DNA of 64,000 bases from Pseudotabrizicola algicola (GTDB lineage: Bacteria > Pseudomonadota > Alphaproteobacteria > Rhodobacterales > Rhodobacteraceae): contig NZ_JAAIKE010000003.1 of assembly GCF_010915705.1 (NCBI RefSeq), forward strand, positions 372,001 through 436,000, read 5' to 3'. The notes beneath the pieces were generated by a model. That model saw only the letters and a program-made list of their open reading frames with translations, did no database searches and was not told the DNA's origin. Shown here piece after piece: positions 43,001-51,444 of this stretch. The position numbers were made by a program, and so were the translations under genes. Each line of letters begins with the position of its first letter. Position 1 is the first letter of the stretch.

Positions 43001-43185
43001 GGGCGGTTCTGGGCGCGATCATCGTGGGTGGGCTCGGGCTTGCCACCCTCGCCACGCTCTTCATCACCCCGGTTGCCTATCTCCTGCTCGCGGGCCTGTC
43101 GCGTTCCCGCGCCGCCGAGGGCACCCTGCTCGCCGCCGAACTGGATCAGGCCACCGCCAAACCGGCCCCCCACCCCGCCGAATAG
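40060..43185 (+). CDS. RND family efflux pump permease
   Basis: 1041 residues, a complete HAE1-type resistance-nodulation-division pump. Twelve helices are expected, with large periplasmic loops after helices 1 and 7. Helix 4 carries LALVLATGLVVDDAIVVLEN with the two acidic proton-relay residues Asp-Asp. Later parts include PLSFLPGQTGGLFREFGFTLA and IGLVLLVGIMAKNGILIVEF. It exports drugs, solvents or other compounds. It is regulated perhaps by the convergent TetR gene nearby, though that regulator more likely serves its divergent neighbour. Confidence 0.94.
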   Translation: MENRAKTAAAMGQSTALFVRRPILAFVLNALIVIAGFAGFLGADVRELPAVDRPVVSVTTSYSGAAPETIDREVTAVIEGAAGRVAGVKSISSSSRFGSSRVTVEFNDSVDLDVAATDLRDAVARQAGNLPSGADAPRVVKSDADAEAILRVAVTSNRRSADELTTLVTDLAESRLLAAPGVADLQIFGARELSFRVDVDLMQLAARGLTLADLRGVLGNAAFDSPSGALSSESQSLLVRTTAAIRTAEQIEALTIAGNVRLGDVAQVTLGPDPGASILRANGQTGIGIGIIRQANGNSLAISEAVRQVVADLQPLLPDDVQMFVTSDSADFIQGAINEVQLALVLSVLIVTAVIFLFLRDPRATLIPIIAMPVALIGTLAAIWIVGFSVNIITLLALVLATGLVVDDAIVVLENIVRRRSEGMGARAAAVLGTQQVFFAVLATTTTLAAVFIPLSFLPGQTGGLFREFGFTLAIAVLLSSATALTLCPVLAARLLRPAGPPSGLLTALGDRLARLYGAALRLCLAAPLVTVTVAVLFAALAVAIFPTLRQELTPPEDRAVVLLSVQAPQGVSLDYTDARMREIEALVEPLRESGEVTSLFAIAGMGGQDNRGFIVITLASWADRERSQQEIAAEISGKLRGIIGVRAFAIQGNSLGIRGAGQGLSFALVGDNYDDLAESARALVEQMEDDPRFGQVRLGYDTTQPQLFVEIDRARAEDLGVQIAGMAEALQAVLDGRTVGTLFLDDNSLDIRLVSNADPVNDPGDLERIFVPSRGGQMVPISSFVTLTERAIAPQLERESQQRAVPITAGLTPDLALGDALAQVQTLAADVLPEGSRVVPLAEAATLGETSSGLAITFGIALIVVFLVLSAQFESFVSAIIVMATVPLGLACAVFALLLTGGSLNVYSQIGLVLLVGIMAKNGILIVEFADQLREKGASVRAAIEGAATARLRPVMMTMVATVLGGLPLLLASGAGAEARAVLGAIIVGGLGLATLATLFITPVAYLLLAGLSRSRAAEGTLLAAELDQATAKPAPHPAE

Positions 43186-43207
43186 GGGCCGGCCGCGTGG
43201 CCGGTCC
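43186..43207. terminator. Hairpin after the RND pump
   Basis: Nine-base-pair stem GGGCCGGCC / GGCCGGTCC with a GCGT loop and no T-run, directly after the pump stop and between convergent genes. Confidence 0.4.
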
Positions 43208-43279
43208 GGACCGCTCCACCCGCCACACCCAAGGGCTCAAGGCACCGCCGCGCATTGGCCAGGTGCCTGCCCCTCCGCC

Positions 43280-43882
43280 CTATCCCGCAATCGCCCGCGC
43301 AAACAGCCGCGCCAGCTGGCGCTGGCCCTGCCGATAGCCCTCCAGCGTCTGGCCCGGAAACTTCAGCCCCATCGCCGAGACCATGATCGTCCGCGCCACC
43401 GCCTCGGGCGCACCGATTCCCTCGGCCATCGGCAGTCCCGCAAGCCAGCGCGCCAGTATCGCCACCTTGCGCGCCGATGCCGCATCGGCCAGATCGCGCG
43501 TCACATTCATTCCGGCGTCCAGCAGCTCTGCCCCGTGCGGCGCGCTCAGCACCACATCCATGAACTTGCCATCCTTGGCCAGAAAAGCCGCAGCCAGCGC
43601 CTCCTCGGGGCTTTGCCCCGGCACGGCCAGCGCCGCCTCCAGTGCGGCCACCGCCTCGGAGAAATACCGCTCGGCAAGGCTGCGGAACACATCCTCCTTG
43701 TTGCGGTAGTGCAAATACAACGCCGAGCGTGACATCCCCGCCCCGCGCGCGATGTCATCCATCGTGGTGCGGCGATAGCCATAGCTCGCAAAGGCATGAA
43801 AGGCCGCGTCAAGGATCATGTCCTGACGGTCAGCCACACGGCCCGTCCCCGCAGGGGACAGCTTGTCATCCTCGATGCTCAT
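43280..43882 (-). CDS. TetR/AcrR family transcriptional regulator
   Basis: About 200 residues. N-terminal helix-turn-helix: [41 protein letters not shown] and KEDVFRSL are textbook TetR. The ligand domain is variable and gives no clue to the inducer. ATG 43882 is preferred, which leaves a 14-base palindrome (43911-43924) outside the gene as an operator; an ATG at 43924 would lie inside that palindrome. It is divergent from the molybdenum hydroxylase operon, its most probable target along with itself. Confidence 0.88.
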   Translation of the reverse strand: MSIEDDKLSPAGTGRVADRQDMILDAAFHAFASYGYRRTTMDDIARGAGMSRSALYLHYRNKEDVFRSLAERYFSEAVAALEAALAVPGQSPEEALAAAFLAKDGKFMDVVLSAPHGAELLDAGMNVTRDLADAASARKVAILARWLAGLPMAEGIGAPEAVARTIMVSAMGLKFPGQTLEGYRQGQRQLARLFARAIAG

Positions 43883-43910
43883 GCCCAAGCTCTGTCGAAA
43901 CCGCTCTCCG

Positions 43911-43924
43911 ATGTCAATTGACAT
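43911..43924. promoter_or_regulatory. Perfect palindrome, probable TetR operator
   Basis: ATGTCAATTGACAT is a perfect 14-base palindrome between divergent regulator and hydroxylase genes. A second looser dyad, TGACA at 43927 and TGTCA at 43946, follows. Such TGTCA-centred dyads are common TetR-family sites. Confidence 0.55.
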
Positions 43925-43970
43925 TATGACATTTCGCGCTCATTTTGTCAGAAGCCACAAGGAGGCCCCC

Positions 43971-44438
43971 ATGCCCACAACCCTCACCGTGAACGGCACC
44001 CGCGCCACCGTCGATCTGCCCGATGACACGCCGCTCCTCTGGGCGCTGCGCGACGGGCTGAACCTCACCGGCACCAAATACGGCTGCGGCGTCGCCGCCT
44101 GCGGGGCCTGCACCGTGCTGGTCGACGGCGTGGCGCAACGCTCCTGCCAGACCGCACTGGCCGATGTGGCGGGGGCAACCGTCACCACCATCGAAGGTCT
44201 TGGCACCCCCGCCGCGCTCCATGCGGTGCAGGCGGCATGGATCGACCATCAGGTCGCGCAATGCGGCTACTGCCAGTCGGGCCAGATCATGCAGGCCGCC
44301 AGCCTGCTGGCCGAAAACCCCAACCCCTCCGCGCAAGAGATCGACGACGCGATGGATGGCAACCTCTGCCGCTGCGGCACCTATCCCCGCATCCGCGCCG
44401 CCGTGCAGGATGCCGCCAGCCGCCTGAAGGAGGTGTGA
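43971..44438 (+). CDS. Molybdenum hydroxylase iron-sulfur subunit (IorA-like)
   Basis: 155 residues carrying two [2Fe-2S] clusters. The plant-ferredoxin-type cluster uses Cys39, Cys44, Cys47 and Cys59 ([14 protein letters not shown]). The second uses Cys98, Cys101, Cys133 and Cys135 (CGYCQSGQ and NLCRCGTY). It passes electrons from the molybdenum cofactor subunit. ATG 43971 has AAGGAGG at ideal distance. It is one base apart from the large subunit gene, forming the two-subunit isoquinoline-1-oxidoreductase layout that lacks a FAD subunit and usually passes electrons to a cytochrome. Confidence 0.94.
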   Translation: MPTTLTVNGTRATVDLPDDTPLLWALRDGLNLTGTKYGCGVAACGACTVLVDGVAQRSCQTALADVAGATVTTIEGLGTPAALHAVQAAWIDHQVAQCGYCQSGQIMQAASLLAENPNPSAQEIDDAMDGNLCRCGTYPRIRAAVQDAASRLKEV

Positions 44439-44439
44439 C

Positions 44440-46662
44440 ATGGGCCGCCTGCGCACCATCGCCCGCCGCACCTTCCTCATCGGCTCGGCCGCCATCGTCG
44501 GCGGGGTGGCCTTCGGCACCTATGCCTATCGCAAACCCCATGCCAACCCCATCGCGGGCGCGGGCATCGGGGCCATCACGCCCTATGTGCTGATCGACCC
44601 CGAAGGCGTCACCATCATCACCCCCCGCGCCGAAATGGGGCAGGGCATCCACTCCACCCTCGCCGCGCTGGTGGCCGAGGAACTTGACCTGCCGTGGGAT
44701 CAGGTCCGCGTCATGCACGGCCCCCCCGCCGCCGCCTATTACAACGCCGCCATGCTGGAAGAGGGCGTGCCCTTCGCCCCCACCGACGAAAGCTGGCTTG
44801 CCGAAACCGCACGCGGGGCGATGGCGATTCCGGCCAAGTTCCTTGCGCTGCAAATCACCGGCGGCTCCACCTCCACGCCAGACGCCTATGAAAAGATGCG
44901 CGCGGCAGGGGCCGTGGCCCGCGCCGCGCTGGTGCAGGCCGCCGCCCGCCGCCTTGGCGTGGGGGCCGACACGCTCACCACGCAAGACGGCGCGGTGATC
45001 GCCGCCGACGGCACCCGCATCCCGTATACCGACCTCGCGGTCGAGGCTGCGGCCAGCGACCTGCCCGCCGTTCCACCGCTCAAGCCGCGCGAAAACTGGA
45101 GGCTGCTCGGCACCTCCCTGCCGCGCATCGACATGGTGGAAAAATCCACCGGCACCGCGCAATTCGCGGGCGACATCCGCTTGCCCGGCATGCGCTTTGC
45201 CACCGTGCGCATGAATCCGGCCATCGGGGCCGCAATGAACGGCTTTGACGCCACCGCCGCCCTCGCGCTGCCGGGGGTGGAGCAGGTGATCGACCTTGGC
45301 CGTGGTGTCGCCGTGGTCGCCAACACCACTTGGGCCGCGATGCAGGGCGCAAACGCCATCACCTTCGATTGGGCCGCCGCCAGCTACCCCGCCACCAGCG
45401 AAGACATGCGCGCCCAGATCGCCGCCGCCTTCGCCGCTGAAACGGTCGATGCCACCCCCCGCAATGATGGCGATGTAACGCAGGCCAAGGGCCAGACCCT
45501 GCAGGCCGAATATCACGTCCCCCCGCTCGCCCATGCCACGATGGAGCCGCAGCAGGCCACCGCCCATCTGCAAGACGGGCGGCTGGAGCTTTGGGTCGGA
45601 ACTCAGGCCCCCGGCTTTGCCCGCAAGGCCGCCGCCAAGGCGGCAGGCTTGGCCGAAGAAAACGTCACCCTGCACACCACCCTGATGGGCGGCGGCTTCG
45701 GCAGGCGCAGCGAGCTTGACGCTTCGGTCTATGCCGCGCAGGTGGCCGCCGCGATGCCGGGCACTCCGGTTCTGGTCACGTGGTCGCGCGAGGAAGACAT
45801 GGCGCAAGGCCCCTTCCGCCCGATGGCCAGCGCCCGCTTTGCGGGCAGCGTCGCCGATGGCCGGATCGAGACCTTCGATCTTGCCATCGCTGCGCCCTCG
45901 ATCATGGAAACCTTTGGCGAGCGGTTCGGCGTGCCGATGGCAGGCCCCGACAGCACCCTGTCACAGGGCGCGTGGGAACAGCCCTACACATTCCCCAACT
46001 ACCGCGTCACCGCCCACCGCGCGCCGCGCACGGTGCCCTTAGGCTTCTGGCGCTCGGTCGGGGCGTCGCACAACGGCTTCTTCCACGAAGGTGCGGTCGA
46101 TGAACTGGCGCATCTGGCGGGGGTGGACCCGCTCGAATTCCGCTTGCAGCACATCACCCACGCGCCCTCGCGCCGCGTGCTGGAAGCGGTGGCCGACATG
46201 TCGGGCTGGGGCGCACCGCGCCCGAACCGCGCGCTGGGGGTGGCGTTCGTGCTGTCCTTCGGCGTCCCCACCGCCGAGGTGATTGAGGTGGAAGACACGC
46301 CGCAAGGCATCCGCCTCACCGGCGCTTGGGCGGCGGTCGATGTCGGCACCGCGCTCGATCCGCGCAACATCGAATCGCAGGTTTCCGGCGCGATGGTCTT
46401 TGGCCTTTCTGCCGCGATCAACGGGCAGATCACCTTTGCCGGCGGGCATGTGGAACAGCAGAACTATTGGGATTACGAACCCCTGCGCCTCCACCAATGC
46501 CCCGAGATTGGGGTGCGGATACTGGAAACCGGCAGCAAGATCCGTGGCATCGGCGAGCCCGGCACCCCGCCCGCCGCGCCCGCCCTCGCCAACGCGCTCT
46601 TCGCCCTCACCGGCACCCGCGCGCGCGAACTGCCCCTGTCGAAAACCTTCAGCTTCGCCTGA
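44440..46662 (+). CDS. Molybdenum hydroxylase large subunit (IorB-like)
   Basis: 740 residues. The N-terminus RRTFLIGSAAIVGGVAFGT resembles a twin-arginine signal, so the complex is likely exported or membrane-attached. Mo-cofactor-binding parts are PRAEMGQGIHSTLAALVAEE, TQAPGFARKAAAKAAGL, TTLMGGGFGRRSELD and GFWRSVGASHNGFFHE, and the catalytic Glu region near GEPGTPPAAPALANA. It oxidises an aldehyde or N-heterocycle. The exact substrate is unknown. Confidence 0.92.
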   Translation: MGRLRTIARRTFLIGSAAIVGGVAFGTYAYRKPHANPIAGAGIGAITPYVLIDPEGVTIITPRAEMGQGIHSTLAALVAEELDLPWDQVRVMHGPPAAAYYNAAMLEEGVPFAPTDESWLAETARGAMAIPAKFLALQITGGSTSTPDAYEKMRAAGAVARAALVQAAARRLGVGADTLTTQDGAVIAADGTRIPYTDLAVEAAASDLPAVPPLKPRENWRLLGTSLPRIDMVEKSTGTAQFAGDIRLPGMRFATVRMNPAIGAAMNGFDATAALALPGVEQVIDLGRGVAVVANTTWAAMQGANAITFDWAAASYPATSEDMRAQIAAAFAAETVDATPRNDGDVTQAKGQTLQAEYHVPPLAHATMEPQQATAHLQDGRLELWVGTQAPGFARKAAAKAAGLAEENVTLHTTLMGGGFGRRSELDASVYAAQVAAAMPGTPVLVTWSREEDMAQGPFRPMASARFAGSVADGRIETFDLAIAAPSIMETFGERFGVPMAGPDSTLSQGAWEQPYTFPNYRVTAHRAPRTVPLGFWRSVGASHNGFFHEGAVDELAHLAGVDPLEFRLQHITHAPSRRVLEAVADMSGWGAPRPNRALGVAFVLSFGVPTAEVIEVEDTPQGIRLTGAWAAVDVGTALDPRNIESQVSGAMVFGLSAAINGQITFAGGHVEQQNYWDYEPLRLHQCPEIGVRILETGSKIRGIGEPGTPPAAPALANALFALTGTRARELPLSKTFSFA

Positions 46663-46670
46663 CCCTGCAT

Positions 46671-46695
46671 CCCCGCCGCCTCTCTGGTGGCGGGG
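46671..46695 (+). terminator. Hairpin after the hydroxylase operon
   Basis: Ten-base-pair stem CCCCGCCGCC / GGTGGCGGGG with one G-T pair and loop TCTCT, eight bases after the stop. There is no T-run, so it may only stabilise the 3' end. Confidence 0.5.
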
Positions 46696-46867
46696 TGAGA
46701 CGCGAGCCGCCCGCCCGTTGCCGCCCGTGCCCAAGCCTCGGGCGGGGAAATGCACTTGGCGGTAACGGCCCATCTCTGCGCCAGCTCCCCTCACGTGGCC
46801 CTGCGCGGGAAAGTCTGAACAACTCGTTAACGCGCTAACTTAACCCATTGATTTAACAGGGGCAGAG

Positions 46868-46882
46868 GCTGTGTAACACAGC
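46868..46882 (+). promoter_or_regulatory. Inverted repeat upstream of the oxoprolinase gene
   Basis: GCTGTGT-A-ACACAGC, two perfect seven-base arms, in an AT-richer stretch (46818-46882) that also has GTTAACGCGCTAAC. It is 71 bases before the ATG and is a candidate operator. No other gene is visible in 46696-46953. Confidence 0.45.
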
Positions 46883-46953
46883 GGTCCGCCAAACCCCCGT
46901 TGACAGCGCCCCCCACATGCCCCACCCAAAAGGGGGGCAAAAAGGGGGCGATC

Positions 46954-49900
46954 ATGGCGGCGGCGTGGGAATTCTGGATCGACCGGGGCGGCACCTTCAC
47001 AGACGTCGTGGCCCGCCGCCCCGACGGCAGGCTGGAGACCCGCAAGCTCCTGTCCGAGAACCCCGAACGCTACCCCGATGCCGCCGTGCAGGGCATCCGC
47101 GAGTGCCTCGGCCTGACCGCCTCCGAACCGATCCCCGAGGGGACCATCGCGGCGGTCAAGATGGGCACGACCGTGGCCACCAACGCCCTGCTGGAGCGCA
47201 AGGGAGAGCGGGTCCTCCTCCTCATCACCCAAGGCTTCGCAGACCTGCTGCGGATCGGCACGCAGGCAAGGCCCGATCTCTTCGCCCTCCACATCCGGCG
47301 GCCTGACCTCCTCCACGAACAGGTGGCCGAGGTGCCGGGGCGGCTCGATGCCGAAGGGGTGGAGATCACCCCGCTCGACGAGGCCGCCACCCGAACCGCC
47401 CTCCGCGCCGCCTACAGTCAGGGCATCCGCGCGGTCGCGGTGGCCCTGATGCACGGCTACCTCAACCCCGCGCACGAGGCCCGCGTGGGCGAGATCGCGG
47501 CCGAGGAAGGCTTCACCCAGATCAGCCTGTCCCATCAGGTCAGCCGCCTGTCCAAGCTGGTGGCGCGGGGCGCTACCACGGTGGTCGATGCCTACCTCTC
47601 GCCGATCCTGCGCCGCTACGTGGCACAGGTGGAGGGCGCGCTGGACATGGGGCGCGCGACCGGACGGCTGCTGTTCATGCAGTCCTCGGGCGGGCTGACC
47701 GAGGCACACAGGTTCATGGGCAAGGATGCGATCCTATCCGGCCCTGCCGGCGGGATCGTCGGCATGGTGCAGACGGCCAAAGCTGCGGGGTTTGACCGGC
47801 TGATCGGCTTTGACATGGGCGGCACCTCGACAGACGTGAGCCATTACGCCGGGGCCTATGAGCGCAGTTTCGAAACCGAGGTGGCGGGCGTGCGGATGCG
47901 CGCCCCCATGATGGATATCCATACCGTCGCGGCAGGGGGCGGCTCGGTCTGCACCTTCCGCGACGGGCGCTTGCAGGTGGGGCCGGAAAGCGCGGGTGCC
48001 AACCCCGGACCCGCCGCCTACGGGCGCGGCGGACCGCTGACGATCACCGATTGCAACGTGGTGCTGGGCCGCCTGTCGCCCGCGCATTTTCCGGCGGTCT
48101 TTGGCCCGGACGGCACCGCACCGCTGGACGCCGCCGCCGCCCTTGCGCGCTGTGCCGCGATCAGTGCCGAGATCGCCGCCAGCACCGGCCAGCCGCAGAT
48201 GAGCCCGCAAGACCTTGCCACGGGGTTCCTCCGGATCGCCATCGACAACATGGCCAACGCGATCAAGAAAATCTCGGTCCAGCGCGGGCATGATGTCACC
48301 GGCTACACCTTGCAGTGCTTTGGCGGGGCAGGGGGGCAGCATGCCTGCGGCGTCGCGGATGCGCTCGGGATGACGCGGGTGTTCATCCACCCCTTTGCGG
48401 GGGTGCTGTCGGCTTTTGGCATGGGGCTGGCCGAGATCCGCGCCCTGCACGAGGTGCAGTTCGACGCGCCCATCGAGGCGATGCGCGAGGCCGAGGCGAA
48501 ACTGGCCGAGATCAAGGAACAGGTGCGCGCCGAGGTGGCGGCCCAAGGCGCATCTGCGCCGCGCCTGCTCGCCCGCGCGCACCTGCGGTATGAGGGCTCG
48601 CACCAACCGCTGGAGGTGGCGTTTGCCGATGTCGACAGCATGCGCGCCGCATTCGAAGAGGCGCATCGGGCACGTTTTGGTTTTGTCTCGCCCGAACGGG
48701 CGCTGCTCTTCGAGATGCTGGCGGTGGAAGCGATCGGGGACGGCGCCGCCCTGCCGCCCGCCTTCGCTCCTGACGGGCCGGCCAGTCCCCTGACTCAGCA
48801 GGCTGTGTGGTTCGACAAATGGGCCGAGGTGCCGCTGTATGACAGGGCGCATCTGCCCAAGGATACGCGGATCGAGGGACCCGCCATTCTGCGCGAGGCG
48901 ACGGGAACGGTGGTGCTGGCGCCGGGCTGGGATGCACGGGTGGACGCGGCGGCCAATCTGGTCTTGGAGCGCAGGGTTCCGATCACCCGCGCGCCTGCGG
49001 TCGGCACCCATGCAGATCCGGTGCTGCTCGAGGTGTTCAACAACCTGTTCATGTCGGTGGCCGATCAGATGGGGGCCACGCTTGCCAATACGGCATGGTC
49101 TGTCAACATCAAGGAGCGTCTCGATTTTTCCTGTGCCATCTTCGACGCGCAGGGTGATCTGGTGGCCAATGCGCCGCATGTTCCGGTGCATCTGGGCAGC
49201 ATGTCGCATGCGGTGAAAACCGTGATCGCCGCCACCAAGGGCCACGCGCGGGACGGGGATGGCTGGATGCTCAACAGTCCCTACAACGGCGGTACCCATC
49301 TGCCCGATGTGACCGTGATTACGCCGGTCTTTGTCGATGGCACCCCTGCGTTCTGGCTGGGATCACGCGGGCACCATGCCGATATCGGCGGGCGCACGCC
49401 TGGATCATCGCCGCCGGACAGTCGCCATATCGACGAGGAAGGCGTTCTGATCGATCTGTTTCCGCTGGTGGATCAGGGACGGCTACGCGAGGCGGAGACG
49501 CGCGTGCTTCTGTCCTCGGCGCGCTATCCTGCGCGGTCGGTGGAACAGAACATGGCCGACCTGAAGGCGCAGATTGCCGCCAATGAAACCGGACGACGCG
49601 AGTTGTTGCGGGTGGTTGCGGCTTATGGGGCCGAGGTGGTTTCGGCCTATATGGGCCATGTGCAGAACAATGCCGAGGAATCTGTGCGCGCGGTCATCGC
49701 GGGGCTGGAGGACGGCACCTTTGCCTATCCGATGGATATCGGCACCACGATCAAGGTTATGGTGCGGGTGGACCGCGCCAAGCGCGAGGCGGTGGTGGAT
49801 TTCACCGGCACCAGCGCCCAGCATGCCGGGAATTACAACGCTCCGGCAGCGGTGGCGCGGGCCGTTGTGCTCTATGTCTTCCGCACCCTTGTGGGCAAGG

Positions 49901-50535
49901 CCATTCCGCTGAACGAGGGCTGCCTGCGGCCGCTGACGATTGTGCTGCCGGAAGGGACGATGCTGAACCCGCGTCCCCCTGCGGCGGTGATTGCCGGCAA
50001 TACAGAGGTGTCGCAGGCGGCCTGCAACGCACTTTACGGTGCCTTGGGGGTCATGGCCTGTTCGCAGGGCACCATGAACAATTTTGTCTGGGGCAACGCG
50101 CAGTTCCAGAATTACGAAACCATCGCCGGTGGCACCGGGGCCGGGCCGGATTTCAACGGCTGCGCTGCGGTGCAGAGCCATATGACCAACACGCGGATGA
50201 CCGATCCGGAAATCCTTGAAAAGCGCTTTCCGGTGCGGCTGGAGTCCTTTGGCATCCGGTACGGATCGGGCGGCGGGGGAGAATGGGCCGGAGGCGATGG
50301 CGCGGTCCGCCGTCTGAGGTTTCTGGAGCCTGTCACAGTGACCACGCTTTGCGGCAGCCGCGAGGTTGCGCCCTTTGGCATGGCGGGCGGCAGGGCGGGT
50401 GCCTTGGGCCGCAACCGCGTGATCTGGCCGGATGGACGGCAAGAGGATTTGGGCGGCAATGCGGAATGCAGCCTGCCCGCCGATGCGGTGTTCGAAATGC
50501 TGACTCCGGGGGGCGGCGGCTGGGGCCCCGCGTGA
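46954..50535 (+). CDS. Fused 5-oxoprolinase / hydantoinase A-B protein
   Basis: 1193 residues. The N-terminal HyuA half (~1-680) starts [18 protein letters not shown] and has [14 protein letters not shown], the ATP-binding loops. The C-terminal HyuB half (~690-1193) has [44 protein letters not shown] and [15 protein letters not shown]. The single-chain layout matches eukaryotic and bacterial OPLAH, which opens 5-oxoproline to glutamate with ATP. ATG 46954 follows GGGGGC. A single-gene unit. Confidence 0.92.
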   Translation: MAAAWEFWIDRGGTFTDVVARRPDGRLETRKLLSENPERYPDAAVQGIRECLGLTASEPIPEGTIAAVKMGTTVATNALLERKGERVLLLITQGFADLLRIGTQARPDLFALHIRRPDLLHEQVAEVPGRLDAEGVEITPLDEAATRTALRAAYSQGIRAVAVALMHGYLNPAHEARVGEIAAEEGFTQISLSHQVSRLSKLVARGATTVVDAYLSPILRRYVAQVEGALDMGRATGRLLFMQSSGGLTEAHRFMGKDAILSGPAGGIVGMVQTAKAAGFDRLIGFDMGGTSTDVSHYAGAYERSFETEVAGVRMRAPMMDIHTVAAGGGSVCTFRDGRLQVGPESAGANPGPAAYGRGGPLTITDCNVVLGRLSPAHFPAVFGPDGTAPLDAAAALARCAAISAEIAASTGQPQMSPQDLATGFLRIAIDNMANAIKKISVQRGHDVTGYTLQCFGGAGGQHACGVADALGMTRVFIHPFAGVLSAFGMGLAEIRALHEVQFDAPIEAMREAEAKLAEIKEQVRAEVAAQGASAPRLLARAHLRYEGSHQPLEVAFADVDSMRAAFEEAHRARFGFVSPERALLFEMLAVEAIGDGAALPPAFAPDGPASPLTQQAVWFDKWAEVPLYDRAHLPKDTRIEGPAILREATGTVVLAPGWDARVDAAANLVLERRVPITRAPAVGTHADPVLLEVFNNLFMSVADQMGATLANTAWSVNIKERLDFSCAIFDAQGDLVANAPHVPVHLGSMSHAVKTVIAATKGHARDGDGWMLNSPYNGGTHLPDVTVITPVFVDGTPAFWLGSRGHHADIGGRTPGSSPPDSRHIDEEGVLIDLFPLVDQGRLREAETRVLLSSARYPARSVEQNMADLKAQIAANETGRRELLRVVAAYGAEVVSAYMGHVQNNAEESVRAVIAGLEDGTFAYPMDIGTTIKVMVRVDRAKREAVVDFTGTSAQHAGNYNAPAAVARAVVLYVFRTLVGKAIPLNEGCLRPLTIVLPEGTMLNPRPPAAVIAGNTEVSQAACNALYGALGVMACSQGTMNNFVWGNAQFQNYETIAGGTGAGPDFNGCAAVQSHMTNTRMTDPEILEKRFPVRLESFGIRYGSGGGGEWAGGDGAVRRLRFLEPVTVTTLCGSREVAPFGMAGGRAGALGRNRVIWPDGRQEDLGGNAECSLPADAVFEMLTPGGGGWGPA

Positions 50536-50620
50536 AGGGGCGCAAATCGGCGTGGCCGGGCGTTGCGAAACCACCAGGCTGACCCCATCTGAAACCCGAT
50601 GTGGGTCTTACAGGAGTGTC

Positions 50621-51337
50621 ATGATGTTCAACGCCAAGTCTTTGCTCGATTCCGTGATCGGTCAGCTCTCGCAGGCCGGCGGCGGCCAGCCGGGGGCGAA
50701 AGGCGCCGGTGATCTGGGCCAGAAGGCGAAAGAGATCTGGGGCAATCAGTCGACGCTTGGCAAAGGCGCGATTGCGGGCGGGTTGCTGGGCATTCTGATG
50801 ACCAAGGGCGGGCGCAAGATGCTTGGCTCGGGGGCCAAGGTGGGCGGGGCGGCGCTGATTGGCGGCCTTGCCTACAAGGCCTATCAGGACTGGCAGGCGG
50901 GCAAGGCGGTGACGGCGGAACCCGGTCCGGTCGCCCTGCCTGCGCCCGAGGGAACCCGGTTCTTGCCCACGGATCCGGCGCAGGCCAATGACCTGTCGGC
51001 GCGCCTGTTGCAGGCGATGGTGGCCGCAGCAAAGGCCGATGGTCATGTGACCCCGGAAGAGCGCGCGCGGATTGACGCACAACTCGCGGCGCTGGGGCTG
51101 GAGGCAGAGGCGGCGGCGCTGGTCGCGGCAGAACTCGATGCTCCGTTGGACGCGGGGCGCATCGCGGCGCTGGCGCGCAACGAAGAGGAAGCGGCGGAAA
51201 TCTATGCCGCGTCGCTTTTGACGGTGGACAGCACGGGCGCGGCAGAGCGCGGCTATCTCGCTCTCCTTGCCGCACGCCTCAATCTGGACCCGGGGCTGGT
51301 GGCGCATCTGCATGCCAAGGCGGAGGCGTTGTCGTAA
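50621..51337 (+). CDS. DUF533 / TerB-like protein
   Basis: 238 residues. N-terminal basic helix MMFNAKSLLDSVIGQL, a glycine-rich hydrophobic part (LGKGAIAGGLLGILMTKGGRKMLG, shown only in part) probably a membrane segment at ~43-62, and a C-terminal all-helical domain (~125-238) with RLLQAMVAAAKADGHVTPEE, where the acidic DGH motif is typical of TerB-like folds. ATG 50621 has AGGAG. Function unknown; the family is annotated as tellurite-resistance-like without proof. Confidence 0.85.
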   Translation: MMFNAKSLLDSVIGQLSQAGGGQPGAKGAGDLGQKAKEIWGNQSTLGKGAIAGGLLGILMTKGGRKMLGSGAKVGGAALIGGLAYKAYQDWQAGKAVTAEPGPVALPAPEGTRFLPTDPAQANDLSARLLQAMVAAAKADGHVTPEERARIDAQLAALGLEAEAAALVAAELDAPLDAGRIAALARNEEEAAEIYAASLLTVDSTGAAERGYLALLAARLNLDPGLVAHLHAKAEALS

Positions 51338-51370
51338 GGCGCGCCCGGTCGGGAGGCGGCCCCTTGGCCC

Positions 51371-51424
51371 GGTCCCCGGGGGCGCTGCCCCCGGACCCCC
51401 GGAGTATTTGGAAAAGCAGCAAGC
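51371..51424. repeat. Dispersed intergenic repeat, copy 5
   Basis: GGGGGCGCTGCCCCCGG hairpin, then ACCCCCGGAGTATTTGGAAA and AGCAGCAAGC. It is the most complete copy and lies between the DUF533 stop and the convergent P450 stop. Confidence 0.7.
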
Positions 51425-51444
51425 CTAAGGTGGGAAGGGCCAGA

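Noticed and set aside
46900-46905. TTGACA before the oxoprolinase gene as a -35 element
   Set aside because: The sequence at the expected -10 distance is GC-rich (around CATGCCCC) and unlike a -10 element.
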